Assembly (NCBI GenBank): GCA_945888375.1
Contig: CAMCZZ010000012.1
Span: forward strand, 31,064-95,063
Reading direction: 5' to 3'
Length of the DNA stretch: 64,000 nucleotides
Source of the DNA: Akkermansia muciniphila
GTDB lineage: Bacteria; Verrucomicrobiota; Verrucomicrobiia; Opitutales; Opitutaceae
The notes beneath the pieces were generated by a model. It did not search any database, had not been told where the DNA came from, and saw only the letters and a list, made by a program, of their open reading frames with translations. Positions 8,828 through 18,226 of the stretch are shown in pieces. Made by a program: the position numbers and the translations under genes. Each line of letters opens with the position of its first letter. Position 1 is the first letter of the stretch.

Positions 8828-10903
8828 TCACCATCGAAAACCCACCTCGGCCCGGACCAAACGGGGCGGGGCAAGACCGAACGTGCCGCCGGCGGTGCGG
8901 CTGGTCTGGGTCTCGGCGCCGGAGAGGTTTTCCAACGCGAAAGTCAGGTCCAGGCGGGGCGACAGGGCGCAACGGACCGCGAGGTCGAGCCGGACCGAGG
9001 GCGCGAGGGCGAGCGTGTTCAAATCATCCTCGTATTGCGCCGAAACCCAGCGGCTGCGCAGGTCGAGTTCGAGATCGCGCACGACCCGCCAAACGGCCCC
9101 GGCGGTCAGCGTGTGGCGAGGCACTTGGGGCAGGCGGAGGCCGTCGAGCGCGGCCGCCCCAGCCCCGCCGGAACGCACCCGGGCATCAGACCAAAGATAA
9201 TCGGCGTCGATCCGCAGGGCCGGAAGGGCTTGCCAGTGGCCGCCGAGTTCGAGTCCACGCACGCAGACGGCGTCGAGATTGCGGCGTTCCCGCAAGGTCG
9301 GGGAGAGCGAGACGTTCGCGACCGCGCCGGCCAGGTCGTTTTGAAAAACGGTGGCCCGCAGGGCATGGCGCCCGGCCGGCGGGGCGAGCTCGAGCCCGAT
9401 CTCGCCTCCAAGCAACGTCTCGGGATCAAGCCCGGGATTGGCCTGGGTGGTGACAGCACCAACCCGGAAAGGCCGGTAAAGCTCATTTAGCGTCGGGGTG
9501 CGATAGGCGGAGTAGGCGGCGGCGCGGGCGGTGACCCGGGGCGTGACGCGCCAGGCAAGGCCCAGGCCGGGTGAAAAGGCGAGGTCCTCGCGGTCGGGAT
9601 AGGCCTCGTCCAGAAGGCGGGCGCCGGTGGTCCGGGTGGCTTCCTGGCGAAAGCCATTGGCCCGCGCAGTGGAGTCGAGTCGTGCGCCGCCCGTGAGGAC
9701 CAGACCTTCAGCCAGCGGGCGGGCGTGAGTTAAAAAGACACCGGCCGCGGTCTGGGCGCCGCCAGCCCTACGTTCTCGCGTAAAAGCGCCCGCGTTGTAG
9801 AAAAAGTATTCTCGGGTCTCCCCGTCCACGCGGCGGGCGTCCAGGCCCAGCGCGGTAAGGGAACCCTGGCCCTCGCCGAGACCGACGGACTCGCCCCACG
9901 CGACCTGGGCGGATGCGCCCACGGCGAGGGAAGGCACCGCGTATTGGTCGCTCGCGGGCGTCTCAAAGGTGCGGGCGGTATCGATCGCGCTGAAGGTGCT
10001 CTGAAAATCCTGCTCCTGCACGTAAAGCGAGACCGACCAAGCCGGGCCTCCAGGCGCGGCGCCGAGGAGCTTGGAAGAGACGAAAGCCTCCTTGGACGCA
10101 TTGCGCTGGTAAGGGGTGCCGTTGCCCCGCTCCTCACTCCAAGCGCGAATCCGAGTGGTCAGAGTGGTGGTTTCATCCACCCGCCGGGCCCAAGTTAATT
10201 GCCCGCGCTGGTGGGCCGAGTCAGCCGCGCTGTCAACGGGGCCGGGATCACGGACGAGGCGCGGGCCGGCGGAGGCAAAGGTGGCGGCATCCACCCGAAA
10301 GGCATCGCGGCCGGAGGAGCGGCCGAGCGTAGCCGTGGCTTCGATGTCACGAGTTTCAAACTCCCCCGCCGTGGCGGAAATCGTGGCGCCGGCCGGCGCT
10401 TCCAGCGGGGAGACAGAGATCAACTGCACCACACCGCCGAGCGAAGCACCGCCCCACGCCGCCGAGCCGCCGCCACGCACCAGTTCCACACGGTCCACCG
10501 AGCCAGAGGGAATCTTGGACCAGGCGACCCAGCCGCCAAAGGGGTCGTTGAGCGGGACACCGTCGAGCAATACCAGGGCGCGACTGGCCCCGCTAGGGCC
10601 GATCCCGCGGAGCGACACGCCCTGCGCAGTGGGATTAGCAACGAGGGAGCCTGCCCGGCGGAAAAGCGAAAAGGCAGCGCAGCGGCGCAGGGTGTCGTCG
10701 AGGACGAGTGCCGGACCATCCCGCACGGTTGCACCCGAAAAAATATCAACCGTCAGCGGCAGCGTCGCCGGGTCCTGCGGCAGGCGGGCGGCAGTCACGA
10801 TGAGGGGCGGCAGCGGAGTGGACAGTTCGGCCTCCTCTGCCCGGCTAAACAGAAGGCAGGCGGCGAACAAGCAGGCCAGAGACACGGAACGCGGGGTGGG
10901 CAC
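8828..10903 (-). CDS. TonB-dependent outer membrane receptor (BtuB-like)
   Basis: 691 residues from a GTG at 10901-10903, chosen because it puts an N-terminal signal peptide (SVSLACLFAACLLFSRA) in place. PPLIVTAARLP resembles a TonB box. The plug domain follows: GVSLRGIGPSGASRALVLLDGVP and ELVRGGGSAAWGGASLGGVVQLIS. A 22-strand-type barrel extends to the final residues ending EVGFRW, with C-terminal Trp as outer-membrane proteins require. Cargo could be a chelate, cobalamin or an oligosaccharide. I find no cobalamin-riboswitch box upstream. The gene is divergent from the pectate lyase, which favours a glycan-related substrate, but that is inference. Confidence 0.9.
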   Translation of the reverse strand: MPTPRSVSLACLFAACLLFSRAEEAELSTPLPPLIVTAARLPQDPATLPLTVDIFSGATVRDGPALVLDDTLRRCAAFSLFRRAGSLVANPTAQGVSLRGIGPSGASRALVLLDGVPLNDPFGGWVAWSKIPSGSVDRVELVRGGGSAAWGGASLGGVVQLISVSPLEAPAGATISATAGEFETRDIEATATLGRSSGRDAFRVDAATFASAGPRLVRDPGPVDSAADSAHQRGQLTWARRVDETTTLTTRIRAWSEERGNGTPYQRNASKEAFVSSKLLGAAPGGPAWSVSLYVQEQDFQSTFSAIDTARTFETPASDQYAVPSLAVGASAQVAWGESVGLGEGQGSLTALGLDARRVDGETREYFFYNAGAFTRERRAGGAQTAAGVFLTHARPLAEGLVLTGGARLDSTARANGFRQEATRTTGARLLDEAYPDREDLAFSPGLGLAWRVTPRVTARAAAYSAYRTPTLNELYRPFRVGAVTTQANPGLDPETLLGGEIGLELAPPAGRHALRATVFQNDLAGAVANVSLSPTLRERRNLDAVCVRGLELGGHWQALPALRIDADYLWSDARVRSGGAGAAALDGLRLPQVPRHTLTAGAVWRVVRDLELDLRSRWVSAQYEDDLNTLALAPSVRLDLAVRCALSPRLDLTFALENLSGAETQTSRTAGGTFGLAPPRLVRAEVGFRW

Positions 10904-10920
10904 GGGGCAAACCTGTCGAA

Positions 10921-10933
10921 CGGAACCGTTCCG
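10921..10933. promoter_or_regulatory. Candidate operator palindrome in divergent promoter
   Basis: CGGAAC-C-GTTCCG is a perfect 6+1+6 inverted repeat located 18 bases upstream of the TonB-receptor start and about 90 bases before the pectate lyase start. The central CG dinucleotide flanked by AA/TT-like half-sites resembles LacI/GalR-family operators, which often control sugar-degradation genes. This is pattern reading only; no regulator gene is adjacent. Confidence 0.35.
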
Positions 10934-11023
10934 GGGCAATCCCGCTTGGGCGCGAAGGAGGTATTCTAACTGGAAGAAGGCGGGCGACGCGCCAATCCGG
11001 CGGATCGGTTGTCTGTTGGAGGC

Positions 11024-14000
11024 GTGAGAATACCCCCGCTCATTGCCGCCGTGTTGTCGTCGTTCGCCTTGGTCCCGGCTGCGCGAGCAGTGTCCGCCTT
11101 TCCCGGCGCGGAGGGCTTCGGGGCCAACGCTAAGGGCGCGCGGGCCTCGGCCAGCCCGACCGTCTACCGCGTCACCAACCTGAACGACTCGGGGGCGGGC
11201 TCGCTGCGCGACGCGGTGAGCGTCTCCGGCCGCGTGGTGGTTTTCGACGTCGGTGGCCTGATTCGGGTAGGTGCGCCCATTGTCTTCGCATCCAACCTCA
11301 CCATCGCGGGCCAGACCGCACCGGGCGGTGGTATTACCCTCTACGGAAACCGCGTGTCCTTCTCGGGCGCGAACAATACCATCTGCCGCTACCTGCGCTT
11401 TCGCATGGGCATCGACGGCGACGATGGGGCGGACGCAGTCGGCGTGGCCAGCGGGAGCGACATGATCTTTGACCACGTCTCCGCCTCCTGGGGTCGTGAC
11501 GAAACCTTCTCCATCAGCGGTGACACCGCCATCCGCATCACCCTGCAGGACTGCCTGATTGCCCAAGGCCTGCGCATCCACTCCGCCGGCGGCCTCATGC
11601 AGACCTCCGGAGGAGTGAGTATCCTCCGCACCCTCTACGCCGACAACTGGATGCGCAATCCGAAGATCAAAGGGGTGAATGACTACATCAACAACGTGGT
11701 CTACAACTGGGGTGGCGGCGGGGGCTACATCCCGGCGGGCGATTCGGCGGGGGATTCCTACGCAAACATGATCCGGTGTTACTTCATCGGCGGCCCCGAA
11801 ACCGGCGCGGGAAGATCACCGTTTTCATCGGGCAACACCAATTACCGCCTTTACCACTCGGGCAACCTTCAGGACCTCGACCTCGACGGGGTGCTCGATG
11901 GCGTCGCAGTGACCAATGCCAGCTTTCCCACCCTTCAGCTCGTCAGCACACGCTTCGCCTACCCTGCTCCGACGACCGAGCTGTCCGCCCCCGCCGCCCT
12001 CGCTTGGGTGCTCAACCAGGCCGGCGCGTCGCACCGGCGTGACCGGACGGATGATTACGTCGTCGCCGAAGTCCGCACCTACGGCACGAAAGGCGCCTTC
12101 ATTTATGACGAGGCGGAAATGGGCGGCGTCGGGACGGTCGCCGCCGGTTTGAAGCAAGCCGATGCCGACAACGATGGCATGCCCGATTGGTGGGAGCAGG
12201 CCGCCGGGACCAACTCCGCCGTCGCCGACGCCACCGTGCTCGGCGCCGACGGTTACCTGAACATCGAGCGCTACCTAAACGCCCTCGTCGTGGGCGGCGT
12301 GCCGGGTGCCTTCATCACCGGCATATCGAACGACACCGGGGCATCGGGCTCGGACGGCGTGACCTCCGACCGCACCCTCCTCCTCCGCGGCACCGCACCC
12401 GCCGGGTCCGCCATTTCCCTAGCCCGGGCCGATAGTGGCGTGCAGGGGACGGTCCTAGCCGATGCGACCGGACAATGGACCTATGATTACACCGCCACCG
12501 CGCTGGCCGACCGGGTCTATGCTTTCACCGCCAGCGCCACCGTTGGCGGAGTCGCCACCCCGCCGTCGCCCGCCTTGGTCGTTCGCATCGACACCATCGC
12601 GGCACCCGCCCCGCTGATCACCGGCCTTAGCCTCGCCCCAGTGGCCGCGGTTTCCGGCACCGCCACACCGGGAGATACGGTTGCCGTGAGCCTCGCCGGC
12701 CAAGTCGTGGCCACCGGCGTGGCCGACGAGTTGGGCAACTGGACCGCGCTCTACACCGGAACCGCTCTCGGCACGGGATTAAAAACCTTTACCGCCGCCG
12801 CGACCGATCCGGCCGGCAATGCCGGCCCCGCCTCCACCGGCTATGTCGTCGATACAAGAATAGCCGCGCCGGTTTTTACCACCATCAGCACCGACAGCGG
12901 CGCATCCGCCACCGACCAACTCACCAGCGACACTACCCTAGTGCTATCGGGAAGCGCGCCCTCTGGATCGACCGTCACTGTCACCCGCGCAGGGGTGGGC
13001 GTCGTAGGCGCCGTGACCGCCAGCGGCGGGAGCTTTTCGTTCAGCTATGCCGCGACCACGCTTCCGCCCGGCACCCATACCTTCACCGCCACCGCGACAC
13101 TCGCGGGTTCAGCCAGCCCGGTCTCCGCACCCTTCTTGGCTAAGATTGACACCACCGCGCCCGGTCTCGCCTCCATACGCCGGCTCACCCCGGCCACCTA
13201 CTCCACCAATGGAGGTTCCGTGGTCTATCGCGTCACCTTCTCCGAACCCGTTACCGGCGTGGACCTGGCCGACTTTACCCTCACCAAGTCAGGCACCACG
13301 GGCGCACTCATCTCGATCTCGATCGTGAGCTCGACCATCTGGGACGTCTCCGCCGGGAGCATCTCGGGGGATGGCACCGCCCGGCTGGACGTGAATGCCA
13401 GCGGCACTGGTATCCTTGACCTCGCCGGCAACGCGATCTCCGGCGGCTACTCCTCCGGGCAAGCCTACACCGTGCGTCTCGCCGGCAGCGGCGCCTGGAT
13501 AAACCTCGACGAAGACGGCCTGTGGAGCGACTCCGCCAACTGGGATGGCGGCCTCGTCGCGGCCGGCACCGGTGCCACCGCCGACTTCAGCCTGCGCGAC
13601 CTCGTCGCGGACACCTCACTAATCCTCGACTCCAACCGCACGCTCGGGCGCATTGTCTTGGGTGACACCGATTTTTCCACACCCGCCGGTTGGACCATCT
13701 CCGACGGCAATGCGTCCGCCCGCGTCATCACCCTGGACGGCACCTCGACCCCGATCATCCAAGTTGACGCCGCCACCACGCCGGCCGGCGACACCACCGA
13801 CGTCCCCGCTGCCAACGCCACCCCGCACCACCTAGCGGTGGCTCTGGCCGGTGGCAAAGGCTTCACCAAAACCGGCGTCGGCACCCTGGAGTTAAACCGG
13901 CCAAATCCCGCGCTGGCTGGCGCGCTGACCATCTCGAAAGGCATCGTTCAAGTCGGCCCCGGCGGCACGCTCGCACCGGCCTCGGTGACCATCGCCACCT

Positions 14001-15739
14001 CCCAGCAACTCCGGGTCACGGGCGGAGCGTTCACTACCGCCGGCAACGTGTCCTGGACCTCCGGCACCGGCACGGGCGTGCTCGTGAGCGGAGGCAGCGC
14101 CAGCTTCCAAAACATCGTCCCGACCAACACCCGCAACAGCTTCTTCCGCGTCACCGGCGGCGTGGTCACCGCGAAGGACCTCCATTTCCCCCGCAGCGGC
14201 GACTCCGAGGCCCAGACCAGCGGCACCGGCGTGTTGATTTCCGGCGGCGACACGACCTTCGCGAACATCGGCCTCGGCACCGTCGACTCGTGGGCGGGCA
14301 TGACCGTCTCGGGCGGCAAGCTCACCGTCACCGGCATCCTGCACAACGGTTACCAAAAGACCGCCGGGCGCGGCGGCGTGATTTATCTTTCCGGGGGCGA
14401 ACTCGCGGTCACGGACGCGACCCAGGGTCTGGTGATGGCGCGCAATCCCGGAGGCGCGAACGCCAACACCAACAACGTCGCCAAACTGCTCATCACCGGC
14501 GGCGTCGCCAACCTCGCCCGGCTCACGCTCGGTTACGACGCGACCGTGAGCGCGGGCTCCGCGAGCATCACGGTGAGCGCGGGCGAGCTCAACCTCGGCG
14601 CGGGCGGGATCGTGAAAAACGGCGCGGCTGGGCTGGCATCCTCGCTCTCCTTTTCTGGCGGCACCCTCGGCGCCCTGGCCAATTGGAGCACTGGCCACGC
14701 GCTGTCCATCACCGACGCGTCCGCCACGCCGCGTTTCACCATCCGCGCCGCCGGGCCCGACGGAGCGCCGCAAGACATCACGCTCAACGGCGCCGTATCC
14801 GGCGTAGGCGGGTTCAACAAAACCGGCGGCGGCACGCTCACGTTGAGTGCCGCGAACACGACCGCGGGCAACATCTACGTCAACGCCGGCACCCTCAACC
14901 TCACCGGGTCCCTCGCCGCCGCCTCCGGTAAGACCCTCGCGGTCAACGCCGGCGGCACGCTCGCCGGCACTGGGACCTCGAACATCGTGCTCGGCTTGTT
15001 CCCGGGCGGCGTGGTGTCGCCGGGCGGCAACGCGGTGGGAACGCTCACCGTGGCGGGCGCGCGGATCTCCGGCGGCTCCTCCCTGCGTTTCAACTTGGGC
15101 GCGGGCGGCGACCAACTAGTCATCCCCGGCGGTTTCACCACCTTCGGCTCGGGCGTGGTGACGTTCGCGTTTACTCCCGGAACGCTCGTGGTCGGCACAC
15201 CCTACACTTTGATCACCACGCCCGGCGGCGTTCCCGGCATCACGACCGCCAACCTCGCCTACACCGGCCTCGGCCACGCCAAGGGGCGCTTCACGGTGGG
15301 GCCGAACAACGTCCAGTTTACCCTGGACGACGACGGCATCGCCCTGACGCCGTTCTACGACTGGTTGATCGGGCGCGGACTGGCCGCCGACACCGCCAGT
15401 GCGCCGGACGATCCCGACGCCGACGGCGTGGCTACGCTGCTCGAGTTCGTCTTCGGCCTAGAACCGGTGGCGCCGGACATGATGCCGCTCTTCGCAACCA
15501 CCATCGTGGCCGGGGAGGAGACGTATCCGGCGGTCAGTTACCGCCGCCGCCGCGCGCGGGGCGGGGTGACCGTGGCGGTCGAGGTCGCCCGCGATCCCGC
15601 CTTCGCCAGCCTGGTGGCTCCGGTGGATATGGAGGCTCCGCCGGAACTGGAGGGTTTCGACCGTGTGCTGGTGCGGTCGGCTCTACCCCTTTCCTCCGCC
15701 GCGAGCCAGTTTTTCCGGGTCCGCGCGACGCTACCCTGA
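11024..15739 (+). CDS. Secreted PL1-type pectate lyase with autotransporter-like beta-repeat tail
   Basis: About 1571 residues. Signal peptide RIPPLIAAVLSSFALVPAARA then SAFPGAEGFGANAKGARA, the classic start of bacterial pectate lyases; VTNLNDSGAGSLRDAV, GLIRVGAPIVFASNLTIAGQ and YGNRVSFSGANNTICRYL follow. The catalytic domain ends near residue 425 (ADNDGMPDWWEQAAG). Then three Ig-like repeats (about 430-710), autotransporter-associated beta-strand repeats (about 830-1420), and a C-terminal module (DDPDADGVATLLEFVFGLEP ... FFRVRATLP). No outer-membrane barrel is present. Start: GTG 11024 follows GGAGG closely; TTG 11009 or CTG 10970 (after AAGGAGG at 10955-10961) are in-frame alternatives. Cleaves polygalacturonate by beta-elimination. 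Confidence 0.86.
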   Translation: MRIPPLIAAVLSSFALVPAARAVSAFPGAEGFGANAKGARASASPTVYRVTNLNDSGAGSLRDAVSVSGRVVVFDVGGLIRVGAPIVFASNLTIAGQTAPGGGITLYGNRVSFSGANNTICRYLRFRMGIDGDDGADAVGVASGSDMIFDHVSASWGRDETFSISGDTAIRITLQDCLIAQGLRIHSAGGLMQTSGGVSILRTLYADNWMRNPKIKGVNDYINNVVYNWGGGGGYIPAGDSAGDSYANMIRCYFIGGPETGAGRSPFSSGNTNYRLYHSGNLQDLDLDGVLDGVAVTNASFPTLQLVSTRFAYPAPTTELSAPAALAWVLNQAGASHRRDRTDDYVVAEVRTYGTKGAFIYDEAEMGGVGTVAAGLKQADADNDGMPDWWEQAAGTNSAVADATVLGADGYLNIERYLNALVVGGVPGAFITGISNDTGASGSDGVTSDRTLLLRGTAPAGSAISLARADSGVQGTVLADATGQWTYDYTATALADRVYAFTASATVGGVATPPSPALVVRIDTIAAPAPLITGLSLAPVAAVSGTATPGDTVAVSLAGQVVATGVADELGNWTALYTGTALGTGLKTFTAAATDPAGNAGPASTGYVVDTRIAAPVFTTISTDSGASATDQLTSDTTLVLSGSAPSGSTVTVTRAGVGVVGAVTASGGSFSFSYAATTLPPGTHTFTATATLAGSASPVSAPFLAKIDTTAPGLASIRRLTPATYSTNGGSVVYRVTFSEPVTGVDLADFTLTKSGTTGALISISIVSSTIWDVSAGSISGDGTARLDVNASGTGILDLAGNAISGGYSSGQAYTVRLAGSGAWINLDEDGLWSDSANWDGGLVAAGTGATADFSLRDLVADTSLILDSNRTLGRIVLGDTDFSTPAGWTISDGNASARVITLDGTSTPIIQVDAATTPAGDTTDVPAANATPHHLAVALAGGKGFTKTGVGTLELNRPNPALAGALTISKGIVQVGPGGTLAPASVTIATSQQLRVTGGAFTTAGNVSWTSGTGTGVLVSGGSASFQNIVPTNTRNSFFRVTGGVVTAKDLHFPRSGDSEAQTSGTGVLISGGDTTFANIGLGTVDSWAGMTVSGGKLTVTGILHNGYQKTAGRGGVIYLSGGELAVTDATQGLVMARNPGGANANTNNVAKLLITGGVANLARLTLGYDATVSAGSASITVSAGELNLGAGGIVKNGAAGLASSLSFSGGTLGALANWSTGHALSITDASATPRFTIRAAGPDGAPQDITLNGAVSGVGGFNKTGGGTLTLSAANTTAGNIYVNAGTLNLTGSLAAASGKTLAVNAGGTLAGTGTSNIVLGLFPGGVVSPGGNAVGTLTVAGARISGGSSLRFNLGAGGDQLVIPGGFTTFGSGVVTFAFTPGTLVVGTPYTLITTPGGVPGITTANLAYTGLGHAKGRFTVGPNNVQFTLDDDGIALTPFYDWLIGRGLAADTASAPDDPDADGVATLLEFVFGLEPVAPDMMPLFATTIVAGEETYPAVSYRRRRARGGVTVAVEVARDPAFASLVAPVDMEAPPELEGFDRVLVRSALPLSSAASQFFRVRATLP

Positions 15740-15762
15740 CGGCCCGGCGGGCAGCGGGCGGT

Positions 15763-16593
15763 TCAGGCCAAACGCCGGAGGGGGAAAATCGAAACGTCCA
15801 CGCCGGGCGAGGTGTGGGCGTGGTCGGCGGGGCGGGCGGGCGACGCGAAGCCGTTGTCGGCAAAGAGCGACGTCTCCGCAGCGTGGACCCTCGCGCGCGC
15901 CAGCGGGTAGGGCGTGTGCCAGACCCGCCCGCTCGCGAGGTTGCCGTCGGCGCGGCGGGAGAAGAGCAGGTAGCGCTCGGTCAGGAAGTGGTCGAGGGTG
16001 CCGGCCGCAGCCGGCGCGAAGGGCGCGGCGGGCGCGTAGGCGAAGGTGTTGGCCGCGCCGCCCGGGCGGCGGGATTCGAACCGCGCGGTCGAGGTCGGCG
16101 TGTCGGGGCGCTCGCCGCGCTGCCGGGCGAAGACGTAGGGAAGGGAGAACAGCGAACGGGCGAGGGCGACGGCGGCGTGGTTGTTACAATCGAGCGAGTA
16201 GAACCAGACGCCAGGCGTTCCATCCGCCGTGTGCACGTAGGTGCGCAAATTGAGTTCGAGGAACCAGGAGAGGCCTGGCACGGGCGGTAGTAAACGCGGG
16301 CGAACGCGGTCCATCCAAAACGGCACCACGCCGAGGTAGGCGCGGTCCTCATGGGTGTCGACGAAGAGACCGGGCGGCAGGGTGGCCTGGACCACGGCGG
16401 GGTCCCAAGCCCAGTGCAGGAAAAGCAGGTGTTGCCAGCGTTGAAACATCACCGGCGCGGCGGCGGGACGGACACGCAGCGCTTCGCGTTGGGCGGGGCT
16501 TGGACGGGTGGAAACGGAGAAGGGGGCAGGCACCACGGAAAGTGGCGCGTCCCCGGGAAAATTGCAAAGCGGCGGGGCAAGCCGGACGTTCAC
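15763..16593 (-). CDS. DUF2071 (YqjF-like) protein
   Basis: 276 residues. MFQRWQHLLFLHWAWDPAVV, then TLPPGLFVDTHEDRAYLGVVPFWM and FLELNLRTYV, follow the DUF2071/YqjF family layout, an acetoacetate-decarboxylase-like fold with no firmly known role. The start is a GTG at 16591-16593 whose GTGA overlaps the stop of the upstream DedA-ATP-grasp gene, so it is translationally coupled as the last gene of the operon. The segment before residue 25 is variable; a later start cannot be excluded. The gene ends 23 bases from the convergent pectate lyase stop. Confidence 0.85.
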   Translation of the reverse strand: MNVRLAPPLCNFPGDAPLSVVPAPFSVSTRPSPAQREALRVRPAAAPVMFQRWQHLLFLHWAWDPAVVQATLPPGLFVDTHEDRAYLGVVPFWMDRVRPRLLPPVPGLSWFLELNLRTYVHTADGTPGVWFYSLDCNNHAAVALARSLFSLPYVFARQRGERPDTPTSTARFESRRPGGAANTFAYAPAAPFAPAAAGTLDHFLTERYLLFSRRADGNLASGRVWHTPYPLARARVHAAETSLFADNGFASPARPADHAHTSPGVDVSIFPLRRLA

Positions 16594-18212
16594 GCCCGGT
16601 TGGCGAGGGCGAGGCGGATGGTCTCGGCGGCGGTGAGCGCGCACGCGCCGGCCGCGCGGGTCTCGCGCGCGATACGCCAGGCGAGGTGCCACTGCCGGCA
16701 GAGCACGGTCCAACCGTGCCAGGGTCCGTGGCGGGGATCGTAGATGCTGGTCGCCTCGGAAGTGAGGCCGTTGAGCTCGATCACGGTGAACTCGCCGCGC
16801 CGGAAGGCCTCCGCGTCCGGCGTGCGCACATCGTAGCGTCCGAAATAAAAACCCTGGAAAACACGGCTGACCCGCTCGACCTCGGCGAGCAGCGCCGGCG
16901 TCTCGTGGGCCGCGCCGTCGAGGAAGAGCGAACCGCGGCAGTGGGTGCCCAGATCGGTCAGCGGGATGCGTTCCCCGGCGGCCGGCACCTCGTCACGGCG
17001 GGCGGCGAACTCGCGCAAAAAAAACGCCGCCATGCAGACGGCGCGGTCATCGGCGAGGATCAGCGTTTCCAGATTCCGGATACCATCGCCGGTGAGCGCG
17101 GGGGTGCGTTTCTCCGTGATGGCGAAGATGCGTCCGCGCACCTCGGACGGGAGGCGGGCGTAGAAGACGCCGAACTCGATGCCGCGCACGTAGGCCTGGG
17201 CGATGAGCGGGCCGGGCGCGGCGGCGAGGGCGGCCTCGGCGGCGGCGCGATCGCGCGCGATCACCACGCCGCCGCCGCGCTCGCCGACATTGGGCTTGAG
17301 CACGACGGGGAAGGGCGTCGCCAGGGTCCCGAGAAAGGCCTCCAGCGCGGCCCGGCGGGCCTTGGTTTCCCCGGGCGCGAGCAGCGCCCACGGCGCGACC
17401 GCCCCGCTGGGGTCGAGGGCGCGAAGGATCTCCGCCTTGGACTCGCCGACCAGGCCGCCGCCGGCCCCGATGCCGGGATTCACCGCGGTGAACCAGGTGA
17501 GGCAGCGGGCCCGCAGGCCCAGCCAGGTGATCCAGAGCACGACGGGCGGGTAGACCGCCCACATCGGCCAGAACTCCCAGCGCACGATGCGGCGCCAGCG
17601 CGAGAGCAGCAGGCGGCGGCCACGCCAGGTGGAGGCGTGGAGGCCGAGGCGCACGAGCAACCAGACGAGCAGACCGCCCACCAGCAGGCCCGGGGCGGCG
17701 GCGGTCCAGGTTTGCACCCAGGAGCGGGCGGCCTCGCCGAAGATTGCAGCCGCGCCGACCAGCAGGGGCGTCCAGAGCGCGCAGGCTAGGGTCAGCCAGA
17801 GGGTGAGGCGGGCGAAGGGCACCCGCAGCAGGCCGGCGGCGACGTAGGTGGGCAGGCGCGTGCCAGGCAGAAACCGAGTGGTGAAAATCAAGATCGCGCC
17901 GCGTGCGGTCAACCAGCGGCCGGCGCGGTCCACGCCTTCGCGGGTGACGAACCAGCGCAAGGGGGCGCGATCCAGCCCGTGCGCGCCTAGCCAGCGGCCG
18001 GCGGCGACGAGCGCGAGATCTCCGATCAGGATGCCGGCAAGGCAGGCGGCGGTGGCGGCGGGAAATGAAACCGCGCCCTGGGCGACAAGGAGCCCGGCCG
18101 CGATGCAGGCGAGGTCCTCGCTCGCCAGGGTGGCCAGGGCCAGGCCGAGCAGAGTCCACGGTCCACCCTCGGCGGCGAGGGCGAGCCAGCGGGTGGCGAA
18201 GTCGGCGGGCAT
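16590..18212 (-). CDS. DedA/VTT membrane domain fused to ATP-grasp-like domain
   Basis: 540 residues from ATG 18210-18212. Residues 1 to about 200 are a DedA/SNARE-associated (VTT) membrane domain: LASEDLACIAAGLLVAQG, GDLALVAAGRWLGAHGL, and the signature FTTRFLPGTRLPTYVAAGL (DedA 'RFxPGxR'). Another hydrophobic segment follows (about 200-270). The C-terminal half is ATP-grasp-like: VVLKPNVGERGGGVVIARD (phosphate-binding Lys and glycine loop), IAQAYVRGIEFGVFYARLP, and FTVIELNGLTSEATSIYDP, with the metal-binding Glu/Asn pair. DedA proteins are linked to lipid flipping and envelope homeostasis; the ATP-grasp part suggests ligation of a carboxylate to an amine at the membrane. Substrate unknown. 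Coupled to DUF2071 downstream. Confidence 0.82.
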   Translation of the reverse strand: MPADFATRWLALAAEGGPWTLLGLALATLASEDLACIAAGLLVAQGAVSFPAATAACLAGILIGDLALVAAGRWLGAHGLDRAPLRWFVTREGVDRAGRWLTARGAILIFTTRFLPGTRLPTYVAAGLLRVPFARLTLWLTLACALWTPLLVGAAAIFGEAARSWVQTWTAAAPGLLVGGLLVWLLVRLGLHASTWRGRRLLLSRWRRIVRWEFWPMWAVYPPVVLWITWLGLRARCLTWFTAVNPGIGAGGGLVGESKAEILRALDPSGAVAPWALLAPGETKARRAALEAFLGTLATPFPVVLKPNVGERGGGVVIARDRAAAEAALAAAPGPLIAQAYVRGIEFGVFYARLPSEVRGRIFAITEKRTPALTGDGIRNLETLILADDRAVCMAAFFLREFAARRDEVPAAGERIPLTDLGTHCRGSLFLDGAAHETPALLAEVERVSRVFQGFYFGRYDVRTPDAEAFRRGEFTVIELNGLTSEATSIYDPRHGPWHGWTVLCRQWHLAWRIARETRAAGACALTAAETIRLALANRA

Positions 18213-18226
18213 GGCGGGGCGAAAAC

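Noticed and set aside
10904..11008. Cobalamin riboswitch before a BtuB-like receptor
   Set aside because: No B12-box-like GCCACTG or paired arms can be seen, and the gap is too short.
10904..11581. N-terminal extension of the TonB receptor
   Set aside because: Antisense to the pectate lyase and lacks a signal peptide; a proper signal peptide starts at GTG 10901-10903.
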